Source: Chrysomallon squamiferum (lineage: Eukaryota > Mollusca > Gastropoda > Neomphalida > Peltospiridae). Taken from it: a DNA stretch of 64,000 nucleotides. Below, piece by piece: positions 1 to 14,000 of this stretch. The stretch spans positions 27,055,244 to 27,119,243 of the forward strand of contig CM022670.1 of NCBI GenBank assembly GCA_012295275.1, written 5' to 3'. Position numbers and translations under genes: made by a program. The first letter of the stretch is position 1; each line of letters starts with the position of its first letter. The notes under the pieces are model-generated. The model searched no databases. It saw only the letters and a list, made by a program, of their open reading frames with translations, and was not told where the DNA came from.

Positions 1-80
1 AAGTAAGCCAGAATGAAAAAAAATTAAAAAAATTCTAATATCAAAGACTATAAGAATATTACCAGCTCAGCAGGGGGTTT

Positions 81-112
<32 letters not shown>

Positions 113-1479
113 TAGAAAAGAAAAGAAAAGTAGAAAAAGAAAGAAAATGAAAAAGAAGAAGAAAGGTATTAAGCAGAAATGGAATGAAATGATCAATATA
201 ACAATAATCACTAGAAATGTTATTGTGCAGATACACTAATAATCACAGAAGAATTGGCTTTCAGATACATTATACTATAACAATATAACAAAACTGTGGT
301 ATTCTGAACTGAAAATATACACCGTAAATAATAGTTTAAAATATACTGCATTTCCTGAACATGCAACACCAACTATTATTTAAACAAAACAAAAATCAAT
401 AATCAAATATATTTTATCACTGGAACTGTAATATATAACTGGATTTGTTTATATATACCAGCCATTGTTGGAATGTTAACAACAATAATTTAAAACAAAG
501 AGGTTTATTAGAACATATTACAGTTAGCTGTATTAAGGAATGACCTTGACTTATGTTATTACAATAAATTCTGAAAAATAACAGTGATATTTCATATTGA
601 ATCAGAGCGGATATACTAACAATGATGGTTTATAAAGAAAGAAAAATGATTTCTAAAAAGTTCTCATATACATTGTAATAATAACATTTGAACCTTCAAC
701 AGTGATATATCCAGTAATGGCAACTAACAGGCATATTAACAGTGACTGTTTAAAAAGAATGACAAGTCACTTATACTTTTACAATAGCACTGGAATTATT
801 AAAAGAAATAACTTCAATTGAAAGATGATTGATTTAATAGCAATGATGGCTTAATCAAATTTTATTTCACAATATAGATAATGATTGGGGAAATTCATAC
901 AAAGGGCAACTTTTATTCTTTTTTTGTTGTTGTATTTTTTGTTTTCTTTGCAGTTAATGATAACACATTTCTTATATGAATCTTTACACTGGAAAGAAAA
1001 CAATATCAGTGCATTTAATATACCAATGCAGTAAGTATTTGTTGGACTCTAAAACAGCATAACATGAATTGTAAAAAGAACGGTCTTCAAAAATGTTGTT
1101 ACAGTAACGTTATAGCACTGGTAATTAGTAATATATTAACAATTTAAAAACATTTTCACAAAATTAACATTTACAATAACATTTGAACTATGTAAGTAAA
1201 AGACAGCATATCAATAATGCTAGCAATGATTGTGATGGAAGAGGTTTCATCACAAACATCAGTTAAAACTGTATAAAAAAGAAAAAAGAAAACAAACTGT
1301 CGACAAACATTTAATTATCATAAAGTGACAAGACAACTGAAATATACTGTATTCCATGTAATTTTTTTCATTTCCACAGTAATGATATTTTCATGTCTTA
1401 TACTTAATTAGAATAAGTAATTTAATAATATTAGATTATGAACATAAGATAAATTGTCTATAGGGTATAGTATGCACCC
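1..1479. other. Non-coding AT-rich DNA
   Basis: No exon or conserved coding stretch is visible on either strand. The stretch holds a poly-A tract near 86-112 and purine-rich low-complexity sequence after it. The few open frames are short, biased in composition and have no splice context. Confidence 0.6.
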
Positions 1480-2181
1480 TTTGCATACCCTGATTAACAA
1501 GTGCCCCAACTTACGAGTTTTTCAAGTTACAAGCAGCAGCCAGGTCGATTATTTGCTTTGAGTTGTGAGCCAAAATCTGAGTTATGAGCTAGCTTCAATT
1601 ATGCTACTGCTAGTTGGCACAACGAACAACATAACATCCAGCCAACATCCCAAGTGTCAGTTGTTTACTTCACATGATTAACTCGCTGCAGAAGCATCTC
1701 TGTTGTGTTGTGCTGGCGTTTTGTGCAGTACTTTGCCAAATTTCTTTTTTCTGGTCATGGATCCTAAGAAAGTAAGTGCAAAGGACAGTGCTGCTAGGCA
1801 GTATGAGTGCAGTACTTCTATGATATGTATCATACTGAAGCAGAAGGAGTCAATAAAGGCTGTAACTCCAGTCAAAGGAGTTAAAATAATTTGTCTGATC
1901 TCCAAGATAAATATATTTTACAAAACCAATTTATTTCTTTACATTCTCTTTTATTTTGTTTTTATACAATATTTGTCATTTATAAATACATTTTTCTTAT
2001 TTAAAATCACGTTACCAAAAAAAAATTTAAAAATTAAAATTAAAAAATGGGGTGGTTTTTGGTGCCTGGATTCAATTAATGGTATTTCAATTAATTTAGG
2101 AAAATTGATTTGATATACTAGCAAACTGAGATATGAGCTTGGTCATGGAACTAATTAAACTCTTAAGTCAAGGTACCACTG
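1480..2181 (+). mobile_element. Decayed, internally deleted Tigger/pogo-type DNA transposon
   Basis: The right end reads, on the minus strand, CAGTGGTACCTTGACTTAAG, which resembles the terminal inverted repeat of Tigger-like (Tc1/mariner superfamily, pogo branch) elements. The left end (about 1482-1535) is a diverged version of the same repeat, containing GTGCCCCAACTTACGAG. Between them a short reading frame starting at 1757 begins MDPKKVSAKDS and continues with a helix-turn-helix-like stretch (STSMICIILKQKESIKA), like the N-terminal DNA-binding part of Tigger/jerky transposases. Frame and similarity are lost near 1890, and the DDE catalytic core is absent, so the copy cannot move itself. The exact ends and TA target duplication are not clear. 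Confidence 0.65.
1757..1890 (+). pseudogene. Transposase N-terminal fragment (Tigger/pogo family)
   Basis: About 45 codons remain of the start of a Tigger-type transposase. The peptide begins MDPKKVSAKDS and keeps a segment typical of the pogo/CENP-B-like helix-turn-helix (STSMICIILK, then KESIKA). Downstream the frame runs into AT-rich sequence with no similarity. The region between the start and the helix appears shortened compared with family members, so internal deletion has removed part of the N-terminus as well as the whole catalytic domain. It is inferred to be non-functional. Confidence 0.55.
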
Positions 2182-2843
2182 AATACTGATTTTTCTTTGA
2201 TGTAGTTTAGCTGGAGAATACAATGAAATGTGGAATAAATTTAAAGAGATCATTCATTGGAAAAATACACTTAACATGCCTCTACCTGCACCCTGTAAAC
2301 TAATATCACATTCAAAGGTTTATGTACAACAAAATCTTGGGAACAACATGAATTTTTAAAAGAAAGAAAGTAAAAAAGAAAATGCAATTATTCTGATGTG
2401 TGTATGTGTCTTTTTTTTTTTTTCTGGAACTATGATGTTCTATAATCATAATAGTTAAAACAAAGAAGAAAAAAGAAACAGTCAGACAATAATTAGAGAA
2501 AAATAAATTTAAGAATGCAAATATTCAAAATATCGAAAAACATCTGTCAGATATAACAAAATGAAATTTATAAAAACATTTAGAATAAAAAAAATATATA
2601 ATAATAATAATTTTAATAATAATAATAATAATATTACTACTACTACTACTACTAATAATAATAATTTAAACAAAACAACTATTTATAAAAATGAAGAACT
2701 CAGTCACTCTGGATGTTTTGACCCAAGGTGAGATTCCTAATGTATGTTTTCCCCAGCTGAATAATTAGAAAGGCATTGAACAATAACTTGTTGATATTTC
2801 TTACAAATTTAAAAATTATTTATTTATTATTTTTATTATTTTG

Positions 2844-2891
<48 letters not shown>

Positions 2892-4263
2892 ACACGCGTG
2901 TGCATGATTATGCACATGTGATGTTTAGGAATTAAATCTAAAAACCAGGACAGATAAATTATAATTAAATATCTTCTGTTATTTTTGTCGAGTTTAGAAA
3001 ATAAAGAATACAAGACTTTTTACCCAAGACAAAGAAATATTTGTATGATTATCACAATAGTTTTACAATAGCTAGTGTGGGATTTTTTGTTGTGGAGGGT
3101 GTTGTTTATTTTATTCTTCTTCTTCTTCTTCTTCTTATTATTATTATTATTTTTAATTATTATTAGATAAACTCAAACAATTTCATCTTTTACAAACATA
3201 TTCAGAATTTTCTCTAATTTCAGCTCAAACTGACATAAATTCCAATAAATAATGAAAGTTTTATTGCAATCAACACACTGAGTTTGTTTGTATTTCATTA
3301 CGACAAGAATAAATAATTATTTATTTATTTTTGTTTTTCTTATCTTATCAATTAATATTCTGATTTGTATGTATATATTGCTTAATAATGTTCAACTGAA
3401 ATAGACAATATATGTTTTGTTTTGTTGGGGTTTTCATGGCAAAATTTAATAGTTTATTAATTGAAAGAACACGATAAACTTAACGTTTTCTGCATAAAAA
3501 TATAAACAAAATAAAAAACATATAAATAAATATTAAAATTATACTTTTTCTTTTATAATTTTAATGTTAAACCTTTGAGGGGCACCGAGACCGTATTCGT
3601 GTGATAAATGACGTACAAACATTGAAAGAGAACACACATACTTATATGATATCAAAATGTTAATATAAAAATTATGTATTAGAAATATTATTTAACATGA
3701 GAAAAAAAGTTTCTTAAAAAAGGAAAAAAGATGAAAATCTTTTACTAACAAGTTACAAGTAACCTCACCGGAAACGATCGGTTGTCAACAACAGTTTTCA
3801 AGTTATCATGCTAACTGAAACTGAATCAATGAAATAAAACTTTTCAAAGAAATCTAACTTGCCAAGTTCAACATTTAATAACTAGACTTTACAAGTTATG
3901 TTTTGAACAACTTATAGTTAAAAATCAGAATTTTACGAACTTCGGCTTCACCCTTGATGTTGTTCACTGAGGGTCCCGCGGCATATCCATTTCGCCAAGA
4001 CCCAATAATTTTCGGAAATGATCGGCTATTTTCGTTAACACTTTTATTTACGAAAATATCCGAAAATACATGAAAGTAGCCGTCATTAGATTGCCCAGGT
4101 TGTTAAAAATAAACAAAGTTTCTCTGAGCTATAAATAGATCAAAATACTATTCTCCTTTCAACCATTCTGAATTATCTTATTTGTTGGGAACTACCAATA
4201 TATAGATGCACCTAAAAGTGTTTTGTTCTTTTCCCTACTTTTAAAAAAATGATAAATAAAGGC

Positions 4264-4324
<61 letters not shown>

Positions 4325-5004
4325 AATAAATAAATTGAATTTATATTTTATTATAGTGTAACAGTATTATTTGGTTCGGAAAATAGCTTATTCAGTGTTT
4401 TCCAATATCATTAGTTCATAATTATTAGATTGAAAAATAGCTTTCCGAGTGAAATTATTAAATCAAAAGAAAAATAACTATTTCTGACATAAATAATTTA
4501 GCTCCTCAGCAACAACAACGCAATCTTAATAGTATATTATGTTCCATTTAATGTTATTTTTTGTTTGTTTTTTCATTATTGTTGTTTTTGTTTTCCTTTT
4601 TTTTTTAATTTTTAATTTTTATTTATTTATTTATTTTTTTTTTTTTTTTTTTTTTTTAAGGAAATAAGAAAATAAATAAATAAACAGTACGTGTTTCTCA
4701 CTATGCATCTGCCAAAACAATACTTGTCATTTGTAACCCGTAGAACTAAAATTAGAAAAATACGAAAACGAGGCTGTCACAACATGCCTTCGCGGGAACA
4801 AAAAGGATTTTCCATCAAAAACTAGGTCGTTGAATAATTATGAAGCTAAAAACGGCGATTATGTTTGTATCTTGGTAAACTTAAATATAAAAGTTATGTC
4901 AATTAGTTAATAATAATTAGCTTGTCATCTCGATGTAGTTTGTAAATTATGTTGTTTTAGAAAATGCACGCAGAAAGAAACAGCCCAAGTTAAATCAGGC
5001 AAAA
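2182..5004. other. Repeat-rich region upstream of MAP3K1
   Basis: No gene is visible here. The stretch contains an AAT/ACT repeat (about 2600-2665), a TG repeat (2846-2890), CTT/ATT runs (about 3114-3150), an AAT-then-AAAT repeat (4265-4334) and long T tracts (about 4620-4660). The last few hundred bases should hold the MAP3K1 promoter and 5' UTR, but I see no TATA box or clear initiator, and the transcription start cannot be placed. Confidence 0.5.
4265..4334. repeat. (AAT)n-(AAAT)n microsatellite
   Basis: An uninterrupted AAT run passes directly into an AAAT run, upstream of MAP3K1. No coding meaning. Confidence 0.9.
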
Positions 5005-8000
5005 ATGGCGACCGCCGCTAGTTCTTTACAAATACAACCAAGAGAAACATCTAATACCAATTCGGCCGGTTCGACCTGTGCCAGTCACTGCTGTGCTGAC
5101 AGGGAAGATGGAGATTTCCAAGGTCCTCACAAATGGAGAGAAAGATTAAAACCAGTTACAGTCAGACCTCGAATACTGAATGATGATGAAAATAATTTAA
5201 ATAGCAAAACTGAAGAAGAAAACTCGACAGATCAACGTGAAAAGAATGAAGCAGACGATTTTGACAGTTGTTCTTTTAATGGGTATCAATTATTTAAAAT
5301 TGTTTAACTTAGTAACAAAGATAAAGAGCATGTAAATTGATATATAAATTGCATCCCCTTATAAAATGACACACAATACTTTGAATACATTTATTTTTAT
5401 ATTTTTTGGTGTACAGCTGAAATATAGATACTGAGATAGGACTGCTAAAGCTAAACTAACACTTATGGCTGTATACTTCACATATTAACTTGGAGATCAT
5501 TAACTGAAAGTTTAGCATTGTTTTCTTAGCTAATTGTAATACTAATAACAAAGTCTGACAGGTAAAGAATACTATACAGTGTAAACACCAGAATACATTT
5601 TTTTTTTTTTTTTTTTTAAATCATTATTATGTATTGTTGAGTTGATTGTGCATTGGTTAGCATTTTTTTTTCTTCAGTTCAAGATTTTTTCAGAAAATGA
5701 TTTTACTTTGCTTGAATTAAACTACTAAAACGTTTTTGATGCACCATTTATAAGTCATAATTTTCTTGTTTGCAAATATTGTTTTTAAAATAAGGAATTA
5801 TTTATGAAATTATGATTGTTTGCAAATAGATTTAATATTTTTAACAAATCCTGGATTTTTAACACACTGAACTTTTAACCACACACTATGTACTCATTTT
5901 ATTGTGTATGTGTGTCTACAGAAATAAATATTTTTGTATGTATGTATGTATATCAGATATTTTCTGTTTCACAGTGATGACATGCCAGCAGGAGACTGTC
6001 AAACTACAAAGTGTGAAAAATCAGATGATGGAAGAAAGAAACTCTCCAGAATAATGCCAGCATGGAAGCAGGATTTACTGGAGAAGAGGAAAACTGTCCC
6101 AGTGGTAATGTTTTACAGATAAAAATAAGTTTGAAGCTGATTACCTAAACAATGAATATATATGTTTTTGTTAGAAAAATAAATTTTGTTCAGGATCAGT
6201 TACAGTTCAGTTAACACAATATTTAGTGTACTTAACCATATTTGAAAAAATAACAATGTATTCTAAAAATTTTTCTTTATGACTGTTAAATATTTTAATT
6301 CATTGCTTTTTATGTTTAAGGCTCCACGGAATTCAAAAGGGTCTTCTGCTGCAGGTTCTCCATCACAGGTATGTATTTAATTCAGTAGTAGTTAATGAGA
6401 AAATATCTGACATACATACATACATACACATACTAAGTACTATTAATTTAATACAAATGCAGATATTTTCTATGATAGAATAATGACATGTAAATACAAA
6501 TCAGAAATAATAGTTTATTTTGGGTCGTATATATTTGTAATTTTTTAAATTGTTGACTCAGGTCATAGAAATAAAAAAAATTATCTTTTAAAAAATTATT
6601 ATTCTTTTAAAATTTAGATTCCATTAAGTATATCAAGTGCTCTAAGGCGTCGCCATACCAACCCAGGGGCTGAATCTCCTTTCAAACAGCAAGTTGTCAA
6701 CCAGCCAATACCAACTGGAATACCTCGAAAACGCATATCACCATCAAATTCAGTGTGTTTATTAGACTTTTATGAGAAAATGAAATTGAGTTTGTTTATC
6801 TCATGCAGTAATAAATTTACTCGAGTAGTATCAGTTCCACAATTACAGAATTTTTTTTTTTATTATTTATTTTTAAGTTAGTTTCTCAAAAAAAGATTTA
6901 AAAAATGCACATGCACACACTCATATACACACAGACAAATATAGTCATTTTTAGACAAGTTGGGAAAATACAAACTTATTAAAAAAAAACATTTTCTCTT
7001 TTCAAAACTCTAGAAAAGCAAAACTGAAATTACATTTCATGATAAAAATGGCTAGTTATTTGTGCAAAATAATTATAAAATATTTTTTGTATCCTCAATT
7101 TTTTTTTTTTTTTCCAGTTCCAACAGCAAACAGGAACAGTTCAAAACATACACACCAGCAGACGCAGCAATGCAGGACTTGGACAGAATGACGACAGTGA
7201 TTTGACAAAGAAACGCATTGAACGAGTGCAGAGAGCTCGTCTTTACCTATTACAGCAACTAGGTCCACACTCTTTTCTCATTGGCGGTGACTCACCTGAT
7301 CACAAGTTCAAAGTTATGATTGGTCCACAGGTAACAGAACAAAATTCTTGAAAACTTTTATTGGTGTTAGTTTCACTATATATAGCAGCTAGTGATTAAG
7401 TCAGTTGTTTGTTACATTTCTTCCTTAATTTCTACATTATCTTATAAACAATGAGTTTTATATATAAAACCTTGTGATTACTATGGAAAAAATTGAGAGT
7501 AATTAAACCAAACCTGGCTAATTATGAGAATATTCTAAAATAATTTATTAACATTGATCTTAGAGTTATCAGTATTAAAAGCTATATTATTGAATCTTTT
7601 GTCTTAATATATAGAATTTGAATTATTACATATACAGTGTACAAGCATGTACAGATTTATTTTAAGACCAAAATTAAGCATTTTAGGTATTACTTGATAA
7701 GTCGAGTAATTCCAAACCCAAACCTGACTAAAGCTTAACTGAAATGGATATTAGCCTAAATGTATCATAAATAGTATCTCTTTAATGTAATAGGTCTAAC
7801 ATGGAGACCTATTGATATTTAGTCTTGTTGGTAGATATTAATGATAATATTATTTCACCAAATTCTTTACAATTACACAAGTGAGTTTTGTTTAAAATTA
7901 TATTTTAGTGCATTTGAATCTTTTCCTAGATCATTGCAAGACGCTTAAGGCATAACGCCCGTACTGACGGTTTTCTCGCTTTAAAATGTATTTTTATGTC

Positions 8001-11000
8001 ATTAAACGAAGAATATCATGTTTTACATTCATATTTGGTTTTGTTATTTAATTTTTCAAAATTTTTGATAATAAAATTATATTTTTGAAAAGCTAAAGAC
8101 CCTAATTTTAGATGCCCCGTTAGTCAAAATATCTTAACAACAGTAAAAAGCAACCTATGTATAAAGTCGACCCCCAAAATATTACCTTAATATAGTCTCC
8201 CAAAAATTCGTATACACTGAATAAAATAATAATCTTTCTATATCTTAACACTAACTACCTGAATAAACACACATGCACACGTATAGAGACACACACACAC
8301 GTACACACGGAGAGAGATAGAAACGTATAAATATATTGATTAGATAATTATTTTTTTAATCTAAAACATTTACTTATTTTTGTTGCAGACGTGCACTTGT
8401 GGCCGGTTTCCTTTCTGTGTTCACATTCTGTTTGTCATGTTACGAGTGTTTCAGGTCAGCGAATCTGACCCCAGACTGTGGAACAAAACATTAAAGAATT
8501 ATGAGGTTTGTACAGTGTTTAGACAGAGATATGTCAAACTGCACTGTCTGCTGTACAGTTATTATGCACTATGGTAACACCCATTCGAGAGATGTTTCAT
8601 ATTTCATATTATGTATTTTCATATTTCATATAAATATATTAATATATTGTAGATGTGTACAAATTATCACTGAGAGTTGTGTATGTATTTATATCATCTT
8701 TGACATGGTTAATTAAGAAAAATTCTGTGTATTTCTGGAATAATAATGGATGGACTTTTAAGATCAATAGTCCACTAATTTCAGTTTTTGAACATCTTTG
8801 TTGTAGTTCAGTATTTATGGTTTTTGTTTACATTTATGAATTTCACATTGAGTGTTGTACAAGATTTCCATATTTTCAGGTGGAAAGTCTTTTTCGAATC
8901 TACCATGATAAAAGGACTTCACGAATTCACAGTCGAAAACAACAGAAATCAGTGAAAAGTAAACCAGTTGTAGAAGAAAATCAGATGAGTGATTCCACAG
9001 AAAACATCAGTCTTCCATCAGAGAGTGACACAGGGTAAAATATTCAGTTACTTTTGTTTGTTTTTTCAAATACAAGAAGTAAAAATATTTAATGCAAAAA
9101 CTCTTAAAGTTAAAAATTATTTTCTTATTTGAATGATAAATGTTTGTGTTTTTATATGGAGAGAGAGAGAGCATTCACTAAAAAAAAGTAATAAAAGAAA
9201 AAATAAAATAAAATTAGTTTGAGCAAAATAATTTCAATAAATAATTTGATATTTAATTTTTGTTAAATATTTATTATAATTATTAATTAATTAATTAATT
9301 AAAAAACAGGAGTACAAGGGAAGAAGATGATACATGTCCAATTTGTCTGCTTGAAATGCTGGAAGGAGAGAGTCTGATAAAATGTGAAAATGGCTGTCAG
9401 AATCGACTTCATCATCACTGCATTGCCATCTGTGAGTTGAGTTGTGAGAGAATCACAGTTTCTGTGTTTTTAAAAATTATTGTGTATACCAGTGACACTG
9501 AACTGAGAGTCACTTGGCATGCTGGGAAAGGATGTATTCTGTGATTTGAAATATGGGAGGATTTGGGAAAGACTGGTATTGGAGGAATATAACCAGGGAC
9601 ATTGAGAACCACAATTTAAACCTGTTGAAATATCATTTCAGAACAGAGTATCGAATTATTATGTAGATATTGCATTAAAACAGTCACTTGACTTGTACAT
9701 AATGTAATGATCTTACTGTTTGAAAAGTTTCTATGGCTAGTTGGTAGAATGTTAGCATAATCATCTATCAACCTGGACAAACACTTTGAACTACCTTCTT
9801 TGAACTGCCTGTTCTCAAAGATAACATTATTAAAAACAATGTCCTTACTTAATTTCTTTGTTTGAAAGTAATCTATATGTTAAAGGTGTTTTACAGATAT
9901 TTGTTTAGGATACATATCAAATTTTATTTTTTAAGTTAGATTTATATTTGACAAATTTAGGAAGTTGAATTTTGGATATTGTTTTTTTCCAGGGTTTGAG
10001 GAATGTCGCAGACAGAATGATCCACTCAACTGCCCACTGTGTCGCACACGCTGGAAAACAACAACTGTGGAAATCAAAAGGTCAGTCTGTGAGAATTTAT
10101 AATAATCTAAATTTATACAAAGAAGCTCTTTTTGGAACCTTAGTTTTGAAAAGCTGCGAAGTGTTTGTTTTAAGATATATTATGAAAAAGAAATCTGGAT
10201 ATTAATCTCTTCAGTATCTTAGGAGTCTCAACATATTGAATTATGACAGAAGTTTTTATATAAGTAATAAGATAGCTCCTAAGATATATACTGTTTAAAC
10301 CACAATTCCAATTTTTTACCATTAGACTGTAATACCTTAGTGAAAAGGTTATATTAAGCAATATATAAGAAGAAGAATTAAAGAGTGAAAATGAAAAAGG
10401 TACAATTTATATTAATGTGCACATGTATCTGTATATTAGTTAACAGCTATTTATTTTGAAACACAACTTTATCAGGACAGAGGTGCTAAAAGTTTTAAAA
10501 GATTTGATCACTATTTTGCATAAAATAAAAATAGAAGGAATAAATTTAGGATAAAGATAGTCATTCTAATTTACAGTTGTCAAAATGATAATGAAGAAAC
10601 TCCAGAGGCTCCACCCAATACTCGGGCACCTTCCCCGCAGAATGTGCCTGAAGGACGACTGCCACATGCAGAGTCGATCCCACAAGAAAACCAAGCCACT
10701 GCAGAACCTTGGATAGAGGTAAATAGGGTCTTTCATAACAGCGGAAAGTAACTTTGTTAAAGTGTAAATAGTGACTGTTTTCTACTTTGAAATATTAGAC
10801 AAAATAATTTTGAGATCTAATACAAAATTAAAAGACGGTGTGCTCTTAAACCACTGATAGTCGTCAGAACAGAATTTGTGTTTAGAAAACCATCTGTACA
10901 CATGATTAATGACTTTTTCTGTATTGTTAGGTTTTGGGTGAAGATCTGGTCTCGTGTTTGTTTTCACGTAACTGGTCTATCCGGGAGATGGGTGTGAAAC

Positions 11001-14000
11001 ATCTGAGTAGAGAAGTGGTTGGCACGCTGCTGCGAGGTATGGGTGAAGGTCGGTCAGGTGTCATTGTTTCGCCAACTCGCCAGGCTGCCACCAGGCAAAT
11101 GCTTGACACCTGCTCCAACATCATCGCATTCATGTGTGCTGATCCTGTGTACCGAGTGTTTGTAGCCAGTCTCGTAAGTTATCATTCAGTGCATTCTCAA
11201 CCCACACCTAGCAGTAACAGCTGAGTTTCTGTGGTACTGAAATGTAACTGAGCAATTATTCATTCATGCTTTATCCAAATTCATAAAATCTTATTATTGT
11301 TTCAATTTCTGTAACACTATAAAATGTAACATTATTAAGTTGATACTTACCTTGTTGGAAGGATGTAAATTATTTTAAAAAAATAAAATAAAGAAAGTAA
11401 TAATAAATACATAAATAAATTTACTAGCATATTTCTGAACAAAAAATCATTTATTTTGATTGTGCTCTGTCAGTATGGTATAGATTGTTCTCATTTATAA
11501 TCAACTTAGTTAACAAAACCCCCAAAATTGCTGTTGTTAATCTACCCAAATATTCAGGAGATGAACAACAAACAATTCTGTTAATTTGCTCCATAATGCA
11601 AACTTTTTTTTGTTCACCATATTTTAATAACTTTTATGTGCTGTTGTTATGGCCAGTTTGTTTCTAGTGTCAAAGAATAGAAAATTGCTGCTGATGTTTA
11701 ATGTGTTATTCATTGATAACAAGTCTTGTCTGTTACTAACTTTTCTTCAACTTTGGATTTGTAAAATACCCTGTTGTAATTTAAACACAATACTTAAATT
11801 TTGTAAATGTTGTAATTCAACATCATCATATACTGTCAAATCTTAAAACCATTCACAAATGATCAGTAGGTTTGACACTGAATTCTGTAGCTTCACTTTG
11901 TGTTACAGAGGGCGCTGCGACAGATGCTGGCGTACACACCATGTCGAGATGTACAGCAGCAGGAGAGACTGCAAAAAAGAATCAAGCCAGTTGTCGATGC
12001 AATCATACTCAAGTGTACAGATGGAAATAAGTAAGTAATGTAGCTTTTGTTCAGTCTGCTTCATAAATGTGTTTAATTTCATTATGCAGACATCAGTTAT
12101 TAATAAAAGCCATTATTGATGATAATAATAACAAAATGTTTGTTATTTTAAATTTAATTCATTTTTCTTCTCTTTTTTTTCTTTCTTTTTTCCATTATAT
12201 GTTTATTTCATACAGCTGAGTTTTTACTTTTTAATCAAGTTGCTTACGTGGAAAGATGTTCATTCCATTATGTTATTTATTATTCAGTTTTTCTGTTGAA
12301 ATGTTGCTTTGCATACTTAAATTTCCACAAAAAATGTATTTAAATCTCAAAACTCATTTACTGTTTTATAATAACATATTTATTATTTAAAAAAATCTTA
12401 CACTAAATATGTGTCATGTGTGACTGCAGGAGAACCAGTCAGTTGTCACTTTCTACTCTTGTGGAACTTGCAAAAGGCCAAGATGGAGAACTTGCTGTTG
12501 GCAAAGAAATTGTCAATCCAGGTAATTTGAATAATTTCTAAACAGAACTTTTTCAGTTCATATTGGCAGGTTTATTTCACTGAAAGAATAAAAGAACATT
12601 TCTTAAATTCTGCATGCATTTTTTTATTGTGCACACACAGAGATCTACAAAAGACTTTTTAATTTCAACAATCTCTGTTTCATTTTTCCTTTCTTGTCTG
12701 TGTTCTTGTTTTTGAATGTCTTTTGTTATTTCCTAGAAATTAAAATTTGATTAAAGTTACTGTTATTTTTTTAATTATTGTATTTTTTTTTATCATTTTG
12801 CAAAGGTGAAATAAAAATATAAATTTTTGTAATGTTTATTATCTGGCATAAAAGATACAAGTTTTAATTTGCTTACAGGGTCAGCTGGTCTGGATGGACT
12901 CTCGTACGTGCTCAAGTGTGTGACAGAACAGTACAGTGTAGAGCAGGTTCAGTGGCAGTGGCTTCTGGGTAGACTTTACGTTATAGACAGGTTCCTAGAG
13001 GAATTTCCTTCGGATTTTCTACCATCAGAGAACGAGCACCCAAGTGCAGCATCAGCAGGGAACGATGTTCCCGATGCAGCAGGGGCTGCAGCATCGGGTG
13101 GAGATGACCTCACAGAAACACCTCACAATTACCAGCATCTGTTGTCTGTAGCCCAGTTCTCAGTGAAAGCGGTTTGCAATGCTCACACACGAATTGCTCG
13201 AATGGCCAGAAGAGTATTTCTCCTCACAGCAAAGCTTGGTGCTCATCTGGGTTGTATTGTTAAAGAGATGGAAGACTTGTTGTCAACAATAGACTCAGCC
13301 TCGGTGATTTCGGTGAAGAGAAAGCTGGCAAGGATTGTCAGTGATTTTCACATCTCAGAAAAAATTGTTCAAGAGTTGCAGCATGGCACTGGAAAATCTC
13401 GCCATCATGTGCACAGAGTTTCCTCCCCTTTTGACACCCCTAAAGACTCACCAGTGTCAACACCTCGATGCACTTCACCTGCCACTGTGTGTTCAGATGA
13501 GCCCAGTGACGTTGGTGGTTCTCAGGCAGGGAAAGGCATTCCATGTTGCCCTCCTAACACCCCAATCCACAGAAAAAGGAAGAAACACAAGCGGTCTATT
13601 CCACGTAGAATTTCCAAAGAAACAAATTCTCCCACACCTCCCGTCACTCCAGAAAAGAAAGAAAACAGCAGCAAGGACGATGAATGCTGTGCTGAAGATA
13701 ACCCAATAGCAGACAAATCTGGTTTGTCACTTCCGTTCATTCCCATCAACTATGAAAGTAATGAATGTCCAGAAATAACACCAGAAATGTTGAATGAGGA
13801 CACGTCAGGCGAACCTGCGGGTGTTGAGGCTTGCAAAGCGCAGGAGTGTGAAGACCGGTTCTTGTTTGTCAGTCAGGAAGATCACAACACATCAGAACCT
13901 TTGTCAGCCACAGCCTGCGGGTGTTCAGACCAGCCACAGTATGACAACATGTCAGTGCAATCAGGAACAGCAGCAGCTCCAAATACTCCAGAACATGTTC

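Noticed and set aside
9432-9544. Read-through of the RING exon past 9431
   Set aside because: The donor T|GTGAGT and the exon at 9993 together restore IWFEECRRQ and the last zinc ligands. Read-through would destroy the RING.
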